Assembly: GCA_028818695.1 (NCBI GenBank)
Contig: JAPPNK010000005.1
Location: 84,715 to 148,714 of the forward strand
DNA: 64,000 nucleotides
Reading direction: 5' to 3'
Origin: Candidatus Poribacteria bacterium
GTDB taxonomy: Bacteria; Poribacteria; WGA-4E; GCA-2687025
The notes beneath the pieces are model-generated. The model did no database searches, was not told where the DNA came from, and saw nothing but the letters and a program-made list of their open reading frames with translations. The first letter of the stretch is position 1. The number at the start of each line of letters is the position of its first letter. This document shows, in pieces, positions 8,715 to 17,130 of the stretch. The position numbers were made by a program, and so were the translations under genes.

Positions 8715-9473
8715 TTATTCTTCATGCAAATCAAACGCGTCCTCGTGGCAGTGCGCTTGTCGCTGCAGGTCGAACTCTGCCCTGTCTTCAGAGAACCATC
8801 CTTTGATCCATGCCGAGGAATGACGAACAGATGAGCGAATTTCGACATTGAAACGCGTTTCTTTCCACGGAGACATGGGATGCGGCCTCTTAGCCACTTC
8901 CCAGCGCATCGGTACAGCGTCCATCGCCATGGAGACCTCTCTCGTCCATTGATCATCCACTCGATTAGACTCAGGACCCAACGCCACGGCCAAAGCTGCC
9001 AAAGCTAAACCTAGGCCGAGGCCTTCTTTAGGTCCGAGATCTTTTGCAAGGGCGACACCTGCTTGGAATCCATTCAGAGCATCGTCCAAACGATCCTGCT
9101 TGCGGACCACCATGATGCGGATAAGATTCTTGTCCCACAATGCGCGCTTTTCAGGATCTTCTGGTGGATCCAGCTTTTTGATTTCGTACAAAAGGGAGGC
9201 TCCAGATTCGTACGGCTCATACCTAATCAAGCGCCACAGTACCAAATCATCCACTTCGCCTTTCCATTTGGCGTTCTCACCGCTCATTGTCAGAGCAACG
9301 TCTTTTGGATTGGAATGAGAGGGGGTGGCGGAAGCAGATGGAGCCGTGCCGGCGTACGCTGCAGCATAGCAGACGGCCTGCGGTGGATCGGTGAGGACGC
9401 CTCCGCTTGTAACGCCTTGCCCCGTCACAGTGGCGGTGTTTGGTCTTTCATTTCCAGGCGGCGGGTCGGTCAA
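8715..9473 (-). CDS. Secreted protein, body separated from its signal peptide by a frameshift
   Basis: The 252-residue frame begins at a TTG inside LTDPPPGNERP and has no leader of its own. In the next frame just upstream (9538-9470) lies a clear signal peptide that starts with a good ribosome site and hits a stop at 9470. Adding one base to the C7 run at 9487-9481 fuses them as ...ALVIVPPPPALTDPPPG. The body has no recognised family, with one short hydrophobic Gly/Leu/Ala helix near its middle (LGLGLALAALAVALG). It is either a real frameshift, a slippage switch or a sequence error. Confidence 0.65.
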   Translation of the reverse strand: MTDPPPGNERPNTATVTGQGVTSGGVLTDPPQAVCYAAAYAGTAPSASATPSHSNPKDVALTMSGENAKWKGEVDDLVLWRLIRYEPYESGASLLYEIKKLDPPEDPEKRALWDKNLIRIMVVRKQDRLDDALNGFQAGVALAKDLGPKEGLGLGLALAALAVALGPESNRVDDQWTREVSMAMDAVPMRWEVAKRPHPMSPWKETRFNVEIRSSVRHSSAWIKGWFSEDRAEFDLQRQAHCHEDAFDLHEE

Positions 9474-9538
9474 CGCGGGAGGGGGGGTACAATCACGAGA
9501 GCCGCAAGAGCGACAGCCATCAAAAATCGCTTCGTCAT
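9470..9538 (-). other. Out-of-frame signal peptide leader of the 8715 gene
   Basis: ATG at 9538 follows AAAGGAAAAAC and encodes 22 residues (MTKRFLMAVALAALVIV, then PPLPR) before TGA at 9470. It reads as the missing start of the 8715-9473 frame. The G7 run (plus strand 9481-9487) is the only homopolymer longer than six here. Confidence 0.7.
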
Positions 9539-9602
9539 GTTTTTCCTTTCATGTGAAGCGTCTTAGAAACATCCATAACTCTTTATGAACGCTTTCAAGC
9601 CA

Positions 9603-9632
9603 AGTATAGAATCAAGTTGGAAGCGTTGTCAA
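9603..9632 (-). promoter_or_regulatory. Near-consensus sigma70-type promoter of the 9538-7300 operon
   Basis: TTGACA (9632-9627), an 18-bp spacer and TATACT (9608-9603). Unlike most promoters in the window it has no recognisable upstream box, which fits a strong promoter that needs no activator. Confidence 0.7.
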
Positions 9633-9642
9633 CTCGAATCAA

Positions 9643-9880
9643 CCGAAAATCATTAATAGTCTATGAAATTTTTCGGATGCAATCATTTTTTTTAAAATGG
9701 ACGGATAATCGGCTTACCAAGATTCCCGTTGGGAAGAAATAAGGTCGGCAGCCTCTATAGGCGATGGTGTTGGTTTTAGAGAGCCGTTTTTGGAATGCGG
9801 AGGCCATCTAAGAGAACTCTGGATTCCCGCTTTCGCGAGAATGACGATCTGCCCGATTTGAACAGGATTTTCGTATATCG
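9643..9880. other. AT-rich intergenic stretch
   Basis: I see no gene here. It is more AT-rich than its surroundings and holds a REP-like palindrome at 9823-9842 near its right end. It separates two divergent promoters. Confidence 0.6.
9823..9842. repeat. REP-like palindrome, copy 1
   Basis: ATTCCCGC TTTC GCGAGAAT, an 8-bp stem with one mismatch and a tetraloop. The same 20-bp core occurs at 41244, 49042 and 63856, always between genes. Confidence 0.75.
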
Positions 9881-9942
9881 TCGTTTGTAAAGAACGCCGG
9901 TCAGTCGAATGCGTTGCGCGCTCAACCTGTTTGCGGTATGCT
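9881..9942 (+). promoter_or_regulatory. Promoter of the nfeD-floA operon with upstream box
   Basis: Box TTTGTAAAGAACGCCGGTCAG ends at 9904, followed by a 9-base gap, -35 TTGCGC (9914-9919), 17 bp and -10 TATGCT (9937-9942). Confidence 0.65.
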
Positions 9943-9997
9943 AAAGTAAATCGCTATGGAGACGCCGTTCGGTATGATCATGAAGGGAGCGATCCCA

Positions 9998-11488
9998 ATG
10001 AAGGCAATGAAAACGTTACGACTTGCTCTCTGCGCCGGCCTTTTGCTTACGTATGCAGGTTGGGCGGACGCCGCCTCGGTCGCGGTGATCGAAGTGCGGC
10101 GCGAAATCAACAAAGGACTGGAACGGTACATCAACCGAGCCTTGACCGAAGCAGAAAATAGAGCCGACCTGATCCTGTTCGATATAAACACGCCAGGCGG
10201 ACGCATCGACGTCATGAGCGACATCATCAACCATATCTACAACCTTGAGATTCCGTCCATCGCCTTTGTGCATGTAGAAGCGATCTCTGCCGGCGCTGTC
10301 ATCGCGCTTGCGGCGGATCAGATCGCCATGGCGCCCGGCGGAACCATCGGAGACGCCGCCCCTGTTTCTGCCGCCGGCGAGGAGATGGGCGAAAAAATCA
10401 TCTCCTTTATACGAGGCAAAATACGCGCCACCGCCGAACGAAACGGACGCAACCCCGACATTGCCGAAGCGATGGTCGACAAGAAAAAAGTGCTCGCCCG
10501 CGTGGACGAAGACTCCATCCAGGCGCTCATGCCGTCCGAAGTGAGCGAACTGAAGGGAAACGGACAAAAGGTAGAGGTGATCTGCCCCGAAGGCGAACTG
10601 CTGACGCTCACCACCTCGGAAGCGTTGGACCTCGGCTTCATTGAGCTGAAAGCGGAATCGTTCGCCGAAATACTGAACGCCTACACCATCGGACGAGTGG
10701 ACGACCGGCTTCGCGTCGTCGCCAATCAGGAGCTTGGGAACCTTGCGTCGCCTCTGGACGATCCGGAGCCGCTGGCGAACGCCGAGATCATGCTGTTTAA
10801 ACCGAATGTCGTAGAAAAGATGGCGATGGCGATCACCGGCTCCATGCTGGGAACGCTGCTGTTGTCGCTCGGCATGGTCGGTCTCCTGTTTGAGTTCCGG
10901 ACGCCTGGTTTCGGCGTTCCGGGCATCTTAGGGCTGCTGTGCGTCGCGGCGTTCTTCGGGGGGCATATTGTCGCGGATGTGACGACTGGATTTGGCTTGC
11001 TGATGTTCATAGCGGGTCTGGCGCTCCTGGCGCTGGAGGCGTTTGTGATCCCAGGCTTCGGCGTGGCGGGCATCGCCGGCTTAGCCTTGACATTCGGCGG
11101 GCTTTTCTTTACATTTGCCCGAAGCGCGCCGACGCTGGGCGATGCGATGGGTTCCATCGGCCTCGCGTTCGTTTTGACCATTGGACTTGTGATCGTGATT
11201 GGATTCACGCTGCCGAAAACGCAGGCTTGGAACCGCCTCATCTTATCGACTGAGCAGTCGAGCGCGGACGGGTACCAATCGGCGCGCCCTGATCTGGCGG
11301 AGCTGATTGGACGCAGCGGCGTCGCTTTGACGACTCTGCGCCCCGCCGGCGCGGCAGAAATCGGCGGCAAGCGCGTGGATGTCGTCTCAAACAGCGAATT
11401 CATCTCTAAAGGAGAACCGCTGACCGTTGAAATGGTAGAAGGAGCGCGCGTCGTTGTGCGCCCCGCCGCAAAAGACGAGCCAGCGTAA
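9998..11488 (+). CDS. NfeD-family membrane protease (ClpP-like domain + NfeD), 496 aa
   Basis: A long NfeD. After a signal peptide (1-25), a ClpP-class serine protease domain (about 27-230) has S97 in ISAGAVIA as nucleophile and the K162-K164 cluster (VDKKKVLA) as likely general base, as in the archaeal 1510-N protease family. About five membrane helices follow (275-410), then a soluble C-terminal OB-fold (415-496). It probably cleaves membrane proteins and acts with the flotillins downstream. The start is ATG 9998 with GGGAG eight bases ahead. An earlier in-frame ATG at 9956 lacks a site and lies at the expected transcription start. Confidence 0.93.
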   Translation: MKAMKTLRLALCAGLLLTYAGWADAASVAVIEVRREINKGLERYINRALTEAENRADLILFDINTPGGRIDVMSDIINHIYNLEIPSIAFVHVEAISAGAVIALAADQIAMAPGGTIGDAAPVSAAGEEMGEKIISFIRGKIRATAERNGRNPDIAEAMVDKKKVLARVDEDSIQALMPSEVSELKGNGQKVEVICPEGELLTLTTSEALDLGFIELKAESFAEILNAYTIGRVDDRLRVVANQELGNLASPLDDPEPLANAEIMLFKPNVVEKMAMAITGSMLGTLLLSLGMVGLLFEFRTPGFGVPGILGLLCVAAFFGGHIVADVTTGFGLLMFIAGLALLALEAFVIPGFGVAGIAGLALTFGGLFFTFARSAPTLGDAMGSIGLAFVLTIGLVIVIGFTLPKTQAWNRLILSTEQSSADGYQSARPDLAELIGRSGVALTTLRPAGAAEIGGKRVDVVSNSEFISKGEPLTVEMVEGARVVVRPAAKDEPA

Positions 11489-11496
11489 GGCGTCCG

Positions 11497-11829
11497 ATGC
11501 CTCAACTCATTCTGTACCTGATCGGAGCTCTGGTCTTGATCGCATGGATCGGCTACATCGCTTGGAAACGGCTTGTTCTCAGAGATGAACAGCTGTCGGA
11601 AATCGGATATTCCGCGCCCGACGCCCAGCTGAAAAAGCTTGCCGGCTCCAACGGCGTCGCGCTGACAGACCTGCGGCCCGCAGGCGCCGCGCGCATCGAC
11701 GGACGGCGCGTGGATGTGGTCGCCGACAGCGAATACATCGCCAAAGACACCCCCGTTCAAGTGGTCGCCGTCGAAGGAGTCCGCGTTGTGGTTGAGAAAC
11801 TGCCCTTAGAAACGAATGTGAACAAGTAA
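11497..11829 (+). CDS. Short NfeD-like protein, one helix plus OB-fold
   Basis: 110 residues: one N-terminal membrane helix ([20 protein letters not shown]) and an NfeD C-terminal OB-fold. The fold clearly resembles the end of the preceding long NfeD ([23 protein letters not shown] against GVALTTLRPAGAAEIGGKRVDVV), so it is probably a duplicate of that domain. It sits 8 bases after nfeD and before floA, the usual place for a flotillin partner. Confidence 0.88.
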   Translation: MPQLILYLIGALVLIAWIGYIAWKRLVLRDEQLSEIGYSAPDAQLKKLAGSNGVALTDLRPAGAARIDGRRVDVVADSEYIAKDTPVQVVAVEGVRVVVEKLPLETNVNK

Positions 11830-11845
11830 GCAAAAGGAAGCGACG

Positions 11846-12778
11846 ATGCCGTTCCTAGAAGACTCTTTATTCATTGCCTCCGCGCTCATCGCGCTGATCG
11901 GGATCGTTGTCTTCGGCGGATTGCTTTATTTTATACCGATCGGTCTGTGGATATCGGCTCTTTTCGCCGGGGTGCGCGTGCGGCTGATTGAGCTGATCGG
12001 AATGCGTCTGCGGCGGATTTCGCCGCCTGCAATCGTGAAGCCGATGATCAGCGCGTCAAAAGCGGGCGTGAGCGATAAATACGGGGTCACCATCTCCAAA
12101 CTGGAGGGGCATCTCTTGGCGCAGGGGAATGTGAACCGCGTTATCAACGCGCTCATTGCGGCAGACAAAGCGGAGATTTCGCTCTCGTTTGAGCGCTCAA
12201 CCGCTATCGATCTTGCAGGGCGCGACGTTTTACAGGCGGTTCAGGTGAGCGTCAATCCGCGCGTCATCACGACTCCGCTCATCACCGCCATTGCGCGGGA
12301 CGGGGTTCAGCTGAAGGCGACAGCGCGGGTCACCGTCCGGGCGGACATTGACCGCCTTGTCGGCGGAGCCGGGGAGGATACGATCCTTGCGCGCGTCGGG
12401 GAGGGGATCGTTTCGGCGATCGGATCGGCGGAAGAATATGCCGAGGTGTTGGAAAATCCCGACCTGATCTCGCGGAAGGTTCTTGACCGCGGGCTTGATT
12501 CAGGAACAGCCTTTGAGATTCTTTCCATCGACATTGCCGATGTGGATGTTGGAGAGAACATTGGGGCGCAGCTGGAAGCGGAGCAGGCGGAGACAGACCT
12601 CGTCGTCGCGCAGGCCAGAGCCGAGGAGCGTCTTGCCATGGCGAAAGCGCGCGAGCAGGAGATGCAGGCGCGCGTCCAAAAAATGCAGGCGCAGGTCGTC
12701 GAAGCGGAAGCGGATGTTCCGCGCGCTCTCGGCGAAGCGTTTGAAAACGGGCATATCGGCGTCAACCCGTCCTCATAG
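11846..12778 (+). CDS. floA: Flotillin-like protein FloA, copy 1
   Basis: A membrane-scaffold SPFH-type protein that organises functional membrane microdomains. 310 residues: an N-terminal hairpin membrane segment (about 8-42), the FloA core ([59 protein letters not shown]) and an Ala/Glu-rich coiled coil (235-285). Its C-terminus is shorter than that of the second copy. Follows the short nfeD by 16 bases, matching the nfeD-floA operon of Bacillus (yqeZ-floA). Confidence 0.93.
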   Translation: MPFLEDSLFIASALIALIGIVVFGGLLYFIPIGLWISALFAGVRVRLIELIGMRLRRISPPAIVKPMISASKAGVSDKYGVTISKLEGHLLAQGNVNRVINALIAADKAEISLSFERSTAIDLAGRDVLQAVQVSVNPRVITTPLITAIARDGVQLKATARVTVRADIDRLVGGAGEDTILARVGEGIVSAIGSAEEYAEVLENPDLISRKVLDRGLDSGTAFEILSIDIADVDVGENIGAQLEAEQAETDLVVAQARAEERLAMAKAREQEMQARVQKMQAQVVEAEADVPRALGEAFENGHIGVNPSS

Positions 12779-12787
12779 GAGACACGC

Positions 12788-13789
12788 ATGCTGGAATTCA
12801 TCCTCATTTTCTTGGTTCTTGGGATCGTCTTCGTTGCAATCCTGAGCATCTTTGTGCCGTTCCGCCTGTGGATTGCGGCGCGGGCGGCGGGGGTTCAGGT
12901 GCGAATCTTCCGCGACCTCGTGGCGATGCGGCTGCGGCGCGTCCCGCAGGCGAACGTCATCAACCCGCTCATCACCTCAACCAAAGCGGGGCTGCCGCTT
13001 GACCTTGCCAGTCTGGAGGCGCATTATCTGGCGGGCGGGCATGTGGAGCGGCTGGTGGAGGCGCTCATTGAAGCGGACAAGGCGCAGATACCGCTCCCGT
13101 TTGAGCGCGCCGCCGCTATCGACCTCGCCGGACGGGATGTCTTAGAGGCGGTTTCGATGTCGATCACGCCGCAGGTGATTGAGACGCCGAAAATATCGGC
13201 GGTCGCCAAGAACGGCATCCAGCTGATTGTGACGGCGCGCGTCACGGTGCGCGCGAATATCGACAAGCTGGTCGGCGGGGCGGGCGAAGAGACGGTCATC
13301 GCCCGCGTCGGGCAGGGGATCATTACGACGATCGGATCGGCGGAATCGCATGCGGAAGTTCAGGAGAACCCCGACCAGATTTCGCGAACGGTTTTGGAGG
13401 CAGGGCTTGCGTCTGGAACAGCCTTTGAGATTCTATCCATCGACATTGCCGATGTGGATGTGGGAGAAAACATAGGGGCGAAGTTGCAGCGGGAGAGAGC
13501 GGAGGCGCAGCTGAAGATCGCGCGCGCCAAGGCGGAAGAGAAACGCGCCATCGCCGAGGCGGAGGAGCAGGAGATGCGCGCGCTCGTCGAAGAAAAAAAC
13601 GCCGAGCTGATTGGAGCGGAAGCCGATGTGCCGAGAGCGATCGCCAGCGCGTTTCGAAGCGAGCAGCTCACCGTCCGCGATTACTACTCCATCCGCAACA
13701 TCATGGCTGACACTGAAATGAGGCAGTCCATCGCCGGCGCGCCGGTCGAAGGCGCAGAAAGGAAAAACCTTGGCCGCTACTCAAGTTAA
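12788..13789 (+). CDS. floA: Flotillin-like protein FloA, copy 2
   Basis: A paralogue of the gene just upstream, 333 residues, with near-identical stretches ([27 protein letters not shown], then [11 protein letters not shown]). This copy has the full-length FloA C-terminus ending [20 protein letters not shown]. The duplication is tandem, 9 bases apart. Two FloA proteins may form mixed oligomers. Its end overlaps the next gene by 20 bp. Confidence 0.93.
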   Translation: MLEFILIFLVLGIVFVAILSIFVPFRLWIAARAAGVQVRIFRDLVAMRLRRVPQANVINPLITSTKAGLPLDLASLEAHYLAGGHVERLVEALIEADKAQIPLPFERAAAIDLAGRDVLEAVSMSITPQVIETPKISAVAKNGIQLIVTARVTVRANIDKLVGGAGEETVIARVGQGIITTIGSAESHAEVQENPDQISRTVLEAGLASGTAFEILSIDIADVDVGENIGAKLQRERAEAQLKIARAKAEEKRAIAEAEEQEMRALVEEKNAELIGAEADVPRAIASAFRSEQLTVRDYYSIRNIMADTEMRQSIAGAPVEGAERKNLGRYSS

Positions 13790-14171
13790 ATGGTTCTGGG
13801 CAGGCGCGCTTGCCGCCGCATTTCTCTTGCTCGGCTGCGCAGAGGAGAGTCCGGACGATCTTCTGAATGGAGACGATTTGCCGCCGACGGTTCTGTCGAC
13901 AGAGCCGGCTGAAGGCGATGTCTGGCCTCCCGATAAACCGCTCTCCGTCGTTTTCAACGAGGATGTCAAATCCGAATCTGCGCGGGAGGGCGTCGCCCTT
14001 ATCGGCGTCAGCGCAAGGGTGGAGTACGACGCAGGGCTGCGTACAGCAACGCTGACGCCTGACGACCCTTTGCCGTCAGGATCCGCCTTGACGCTGACCG
14101 TTCGGCGAATCGAAGACCTTGCGGACAACGTCATGACCGGCATTCTCACCGTCAATTTTCAAGTGGAGTAA
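13770..14171 (+). CDS. Lipoprotein with Ig-like (Big_5/SbsA-type) domain
   Basis: 133 residues. Signal peptide with lipobox LLLGC (about 20-24), then one beta-sandwich domain of the Big_5 type ([29 protein letters not shown] ends the first strands, [16 protein letters not shown] the last). The start is TTG at 13770, after AAAGGAAAAACC. It overlaps floA by 20 bp. Likely a small envelope lipoprotein, with no more specific function visible. Confidence 0.8.
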   Translation: MAATQVKWFWAGALAAAFLLLGCAEESPDDLLNGDDLPPTVLSTEPAEGDVWPPDKPLSVVFNEDVKSESAREGVALIGVSARVEYDAGLRTATLTPDDPLPSGSALTLTVRRIEDLADNVMTGILTVNFQVE

Positions 14172-14174
14172 ACG

Positions 14175-14579
14175 ATGCCGCTACAACTGAAACATCTCGC
14201 GCTCCGTTGCGCCGACACATCCGCCTCCCGCCGATTTTATGAAACGCTTGGGTTTCGCTTCCTCGGCTATCGACCGAATTCGACCGACGCGATGGACCTG
14301 GCGGACGGCTCCGTCAATCTGACGCTCCTCCCCCATGAGGGAAAGCGTCCCAAACTGGAAGAAGGGACCGAGTATATTCATTTCGGAGTGGAGGTGGACG
14401 ACGCCAAAGCCGCGTGGCGCGCTCTGCGGTCGGCGGGGATTCGCATACTGCGGGACGATGTCAAGCATCGATACGCGCCAGACGAATCGAAGCCGCCGGA
14501 AGGCTCCTTCAAGGCAGAGGATCCAGACGGAAATGTGGTCGACATCACGGACGACAAGGACGAGTGGCGTAAGGAATAA
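14175..14579 (+). CDS. VOC (glyoxalase/bleomycin-resistance) family protein
   Basis: 134 residues with the two beta-alpha-beta-beta-beta modules of the vicinal oxygen chelate fold: LKHLALRCADTSASRRFYETLGF at the start, HFGVEVDDAKAAWRALRSAGI in the middle and FKAEDPDGNVVDITD at the end. His near residue 5, a mid-protein His and the late Glu/Asp would bind a metal. The substrate is not predictable. Starts 3 bases after the lipoprotein stop. Confidence 0.85.
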   Translation: MPLQLKHLALRCADTSASRRFYETLGFRFLGYRPNSTDAMDLADGSVNLTLLPHEGKRPKLEEGTEYIHFGVEVDDAKAAWRALRSAGIRILRDDVKHRYAPDESKPPEGSFKAEDPDGNVVDITDDKDEWRKE

Positions 14580-14585
14580 ATAGCG

Positions 14586-15008
14586 TTGACCGATTTTTTG
14601 TTCGGCATCATTGCGGATCTGTGGCCGCTGCTGGCGGCGATCGTCGCCGGCATACAGGGGCTGATCGCATGGCTGCTCAAGAAAAAGAAAGACGGCAAAA
14701 AAAGCGAGACAGATTTTGAAGAGTCGACCGAATACGCGCCGCCGGACAACTTAGAGGAAACGGTTCAAACAGCAAAAGAAAAGGTTCAAATAGCGAAAGA
14801 AGCGGTTCAACAGGTTGAGAAGCTTGAACAGAAGGCGGCGCCGCGTCCGAAAAAGCGGGCGCAGCCGACCAAGCCGCCTGAAAAACGACAGACGGAGCCA
14901 AAGCCTGCCGCCGAAATGCAGCATCCGCCGCTGACGGCTCAAAACATACGGCAAGCGATCATTGTGTCGGAAATACTTGGAAAACCGAAATCGCTGCGGC
15001 GGGACTGA
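14586..15008 (+). CDS. Small membrane-anchored protein with charged linker, 140 aa
   Basis: Not a recognised family. TTG start at 14586. An N-terminal hydrophobic segment (about 3-31: LFGIIADLWPLLAAIVAGIQ, then GLIAWLL) is followed by Lys-rich KKKKDGKK, a helical Glu/Lys/Gln stretch (TVQTAKEKVQIAKEAVQQVE), a Pro/Lys-rich linker and a short conserved-looking C-terminal helix (RQAIIVSEILGKPKSLR). The tail suggests a peptide docking segment. Embedded in the operon with 3-7 base gaps. Confidence 0.7.
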   Translation: MTDFLFGIIADLWPLLAAIVAGIQGLIAWLLKKKKDGKKSETDFEESTEYAPPDNLEETVQTAKEKVQIAKEAVQQVEKLEQKAAPRPKKRAQPTKPPEKRQTEPKPAAEMQHPPLTAQNIRQAIIVSEILGKPKSLRRD

Positions 15009-15010
15009 CC

Positions 15011-16366
15011 ATGCGGGCGCTCATTGCGGCAGCTCTGATGTTCGCGTTCACTGCGGCGGCCGGCGCTCAGCAGGTGCGCATCACCGAGGTGATGGCGAAT
15101 CCAAGCGACGCGCAGGGCGGCGAACGCGCCGGCGAATTTGTGGAACTGTTCAACCTCGGTCCCGAACCTGTCGACCTGAGCGGATGGAGCGTCGCGGACG
15201 ACATCTCCGAAGACATGCTCATACCGTTTGAGCCGGACGGACCGACGCTGTTAAACCCGCGCGCCTTCGCCGTCGTTCTTGACCCTGACTATGAAGAGCA
15301 GTACGGCGAGCTGCCGCCGAACACGCTGCGCATGCGCCCTGAAAACGCCGCCATCGGAAACGGCCTCTCCGCGCTCGACTCGCTGCGCCTGATGGATCCG
15401 GACGGCGTTGTCGCGGATGAATTCATACCGCCCTCATCGGCGCAGGACGGCGTCTCCTTTGAACGCATCGACCTGAACGCGCCAGGTTCTGCCGACAACT
15501 GGCGCCGCTCCAACGACCCGAGCGGCTCCACCATCGGACGGCCGCCCAACGAGCAGCCCCCGCCGCCTGTGGAGCCGAAACCCGCCCCGCTCATGGGCGT
15601 TGTCTTGATCAATGAGATCATGTTCCAACCGGCGGCGGACGCGCCCGAATGGGTTGAGCTGCGCAGCCTAGACAAAAATGAGATCGCCGTAAAGGATTGG
15701 ACCATCGAAGATGAGCGGGAGCGCCCCGCGCCGATACCGGACGCTGTCATCCCGCCGGAGGGGTATCTCATCTTGACGCAGAGCGCCGAAGAGTTTCGCG
15801 CGGCGCACCCTGAAACGCCTAAAGAAACGCCTGTGATAGAGATGCCGCTCCCGGCGCTCAACAACGACGGAGACCTCGTGCGCCTCCGTCTCGACGGGGA
15901 GCTGATCGACGAAGTGCGGTATGAAAAGCGGAACGGACGGCGCGGGCAGTCGCTGGAGCGGCGCGATCCTAAAATGCCGTCGCAGTTGAGAGAGAACTGG
16001 CTGCTAAGCGTTCATGCGACCGGCTCAACCCCCGGCCGTCCGAACACCGCGGCGTTCAACGCGCCTGAGCAGCCGAAGCTGGCGGCGGCGCCGAATCCGT
16101 TCGATCCGCATGAAACAGCTGCGGAACTGCGGTATGAGGCGCCGCTGACGGCTAAAATCACGCTGCGCATTTTCAACAGCGCCGGCGTCCCGCAGCGCGA
16201 ACTGCTCTACGACGCGCCGCGCGGAGGTCGGCAAACCGTCCACTGGGACGGGCGAAACGACGCGGGCATGTATGTTCCGCCGGGCATCTACATTGTCATG
16301 CTGCTCGCCATAGAAGACGGGCGGCACAGCGCGACCGCCATAGCCTTGGTCGTCGCCGAACGATGA
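15011..16366 (+). CDS. Secreted lamin-tail-domain protein with C-terminal FlgD-like Ig domain
   Basis: 451 residues. Signal peptide (1-19), then two lamin tail domains (VRITEVMANPSDAQ at about 22-170; VLINEIMFQPAADAPEWVEL at about 195-335), Pro-rich linkers and a C-terminal FlgD-type Ig domain (about 370-451: AAPNPFDPHETAAELRYEAP ... VHWDGRNDAGMYVPPGIYIV). That C-terminal layout is common in proteins exported by type IX secretion in the Bacteroidetes/Chlorobi group. Lamin tail domains in bacteria are usually adhesive or linked to nucleases. No nuclease domain is visible here. Confidence 0.85.
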   Translation: MRALIAAALMFAFTAAAGAQQVRITEVMANPSDAQGGERAGEFVELFNLGPEPVDLSGWSVADDISEDMLIPFEPDGPTLLNPRAFAVVLDPDYEEQYGELPPNTLRMRPENAAIGNGLSALDSLRLMDPDGVVADEFIPPSSAQDGVSFERIDLNAPGSADNWRRSNDPSGSTIGRPPNEQPPPPVEPKPAPLMGVVLINEIMFQPAADAPEWVELRSLDKNEIAVKDWTIEDERERPAPIPDAVIPPEGYLILTQSAEEFRAAHPETPKETPVIEMPLPALNNDGDLVRLRLDGELIDEVRYEKRNGRRGQSLERRDPKMPSQLRENWLLSVHATGSTPGRPNTAAFNAPEQPKLAAAPNPFDPHETAAELRYEAPLTAKITLRIFNSAGVPQRELLYDAPRGGRQTVHWDGRNDAGMYVPPGIYIVMLLAIEDGRHSATAIALVVAER

Positions 16367-17130
16367 GGCGGGTTTTATGGGCGGCTCTGCTTGCTTTAGC
16401 GTTTCCGTGCACCGCCGCTTTTGAGCGCTCCGCGCCCAGTCCCGCTCTGATCGGGTTTGGAGGGGCGGGCGCCGCGCATGGAGAGGCGGTCTCGTCGCGC
16501 TTGAATCCGGCGGCGCATGAGGAGAATCATTGGATCGCGCTCTGCTACAATCGCCCCTTTGGCGTGGACGGATTGCGGGAGAGTTTTGTTCAGGCGGGGG
16601 CGGCTCTTGGGTCTAAAGCGGCCGCGCGCGTCTCTTGGCATCAGTTCGGCAACGCGCTCCATGTCGAGGATACGATTTCCATTGCGGGTCGAATCGGCGG
16701 AGAGAACCTGGCGGCGGGCGCGCGCGGGTCTTACAGATCAAGGCGGACGCAAGGATTTTCTGACGCGCAGACCTACTCTGCCGACATCGGCGCGGTCTGG
16801 CGCGTCTCGCCGCAGATCAAGCTGGGAGCGGCGCTCCAAAACGCGGGGCTGAATGCGCAGATGCGAGCCGGCGCGCGCATTGAAATGGGCAGGCAGTCAA
16901 CGTTTCTTGCCGACGCATTCACGGACGGGGACGACGCCGGGATCGCTGTTGGAGGCGAATGGCGCGCTCATCCGAACCTGACGCTCCGCGCCGGAACGCA
17001 CAACCTGCCGTGGCAATGGGCGGTTGGGTTCTCTGTCCGCTTCGCCGGCATATCCTTCGATTACGCCCTAGAAACGCATCCTGCGCTGAACGCCACCCAT
17101 TATGTCGGGATCGCCCTGTATGCGCCTTAG
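16363..17130 (+). CDS. PorV/UPF0164-like outer-membrane beta-barrel, 255 aa
   Basis: Signal peptide (about 1-19), then the family start GFGGAGAAHGEAVSSRLNPAA, a relaxed form of the GMGGAG...NPAG motif, followed by alternating amphipathic strands to an aromatic end (HYVGIALYAP). Short for a PorV protein. Starts as ATGA overlapping the lamin-tail gene. Placed between likely cargo and a chaperone, it could be a secretion or surface-attachment barrel. Confidence 0.75.
   Translation: MRRVLWAALLALAFPCTAAFERSAPSPALIGFGGAGAAHGEAVSSRLNPAAHEENHWIALCYNRPFGVDGLRESFVQAGAALGSKAAARVSWHQFGNALHVEDTISIAGRIGGENLAAGARGSYRSRRTQGFSDAQTYSADIGAVWRVSPQIKLGAALQNAGLNAQMRAGARIEMGRQSTFLADAFTDGDDAGIAVGGEWRAHPNLTLRAGTHNLPWQWAVGFSVRFAGISFDYALETHPALNATHYVGIALYAP

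Noticed and set aside
10726-11760. A 344-codon minus-strand open frame
   Set aside because: Ser/Pro/Thr-rich antisense of the nfeD membrane region. No start signal and no domain.
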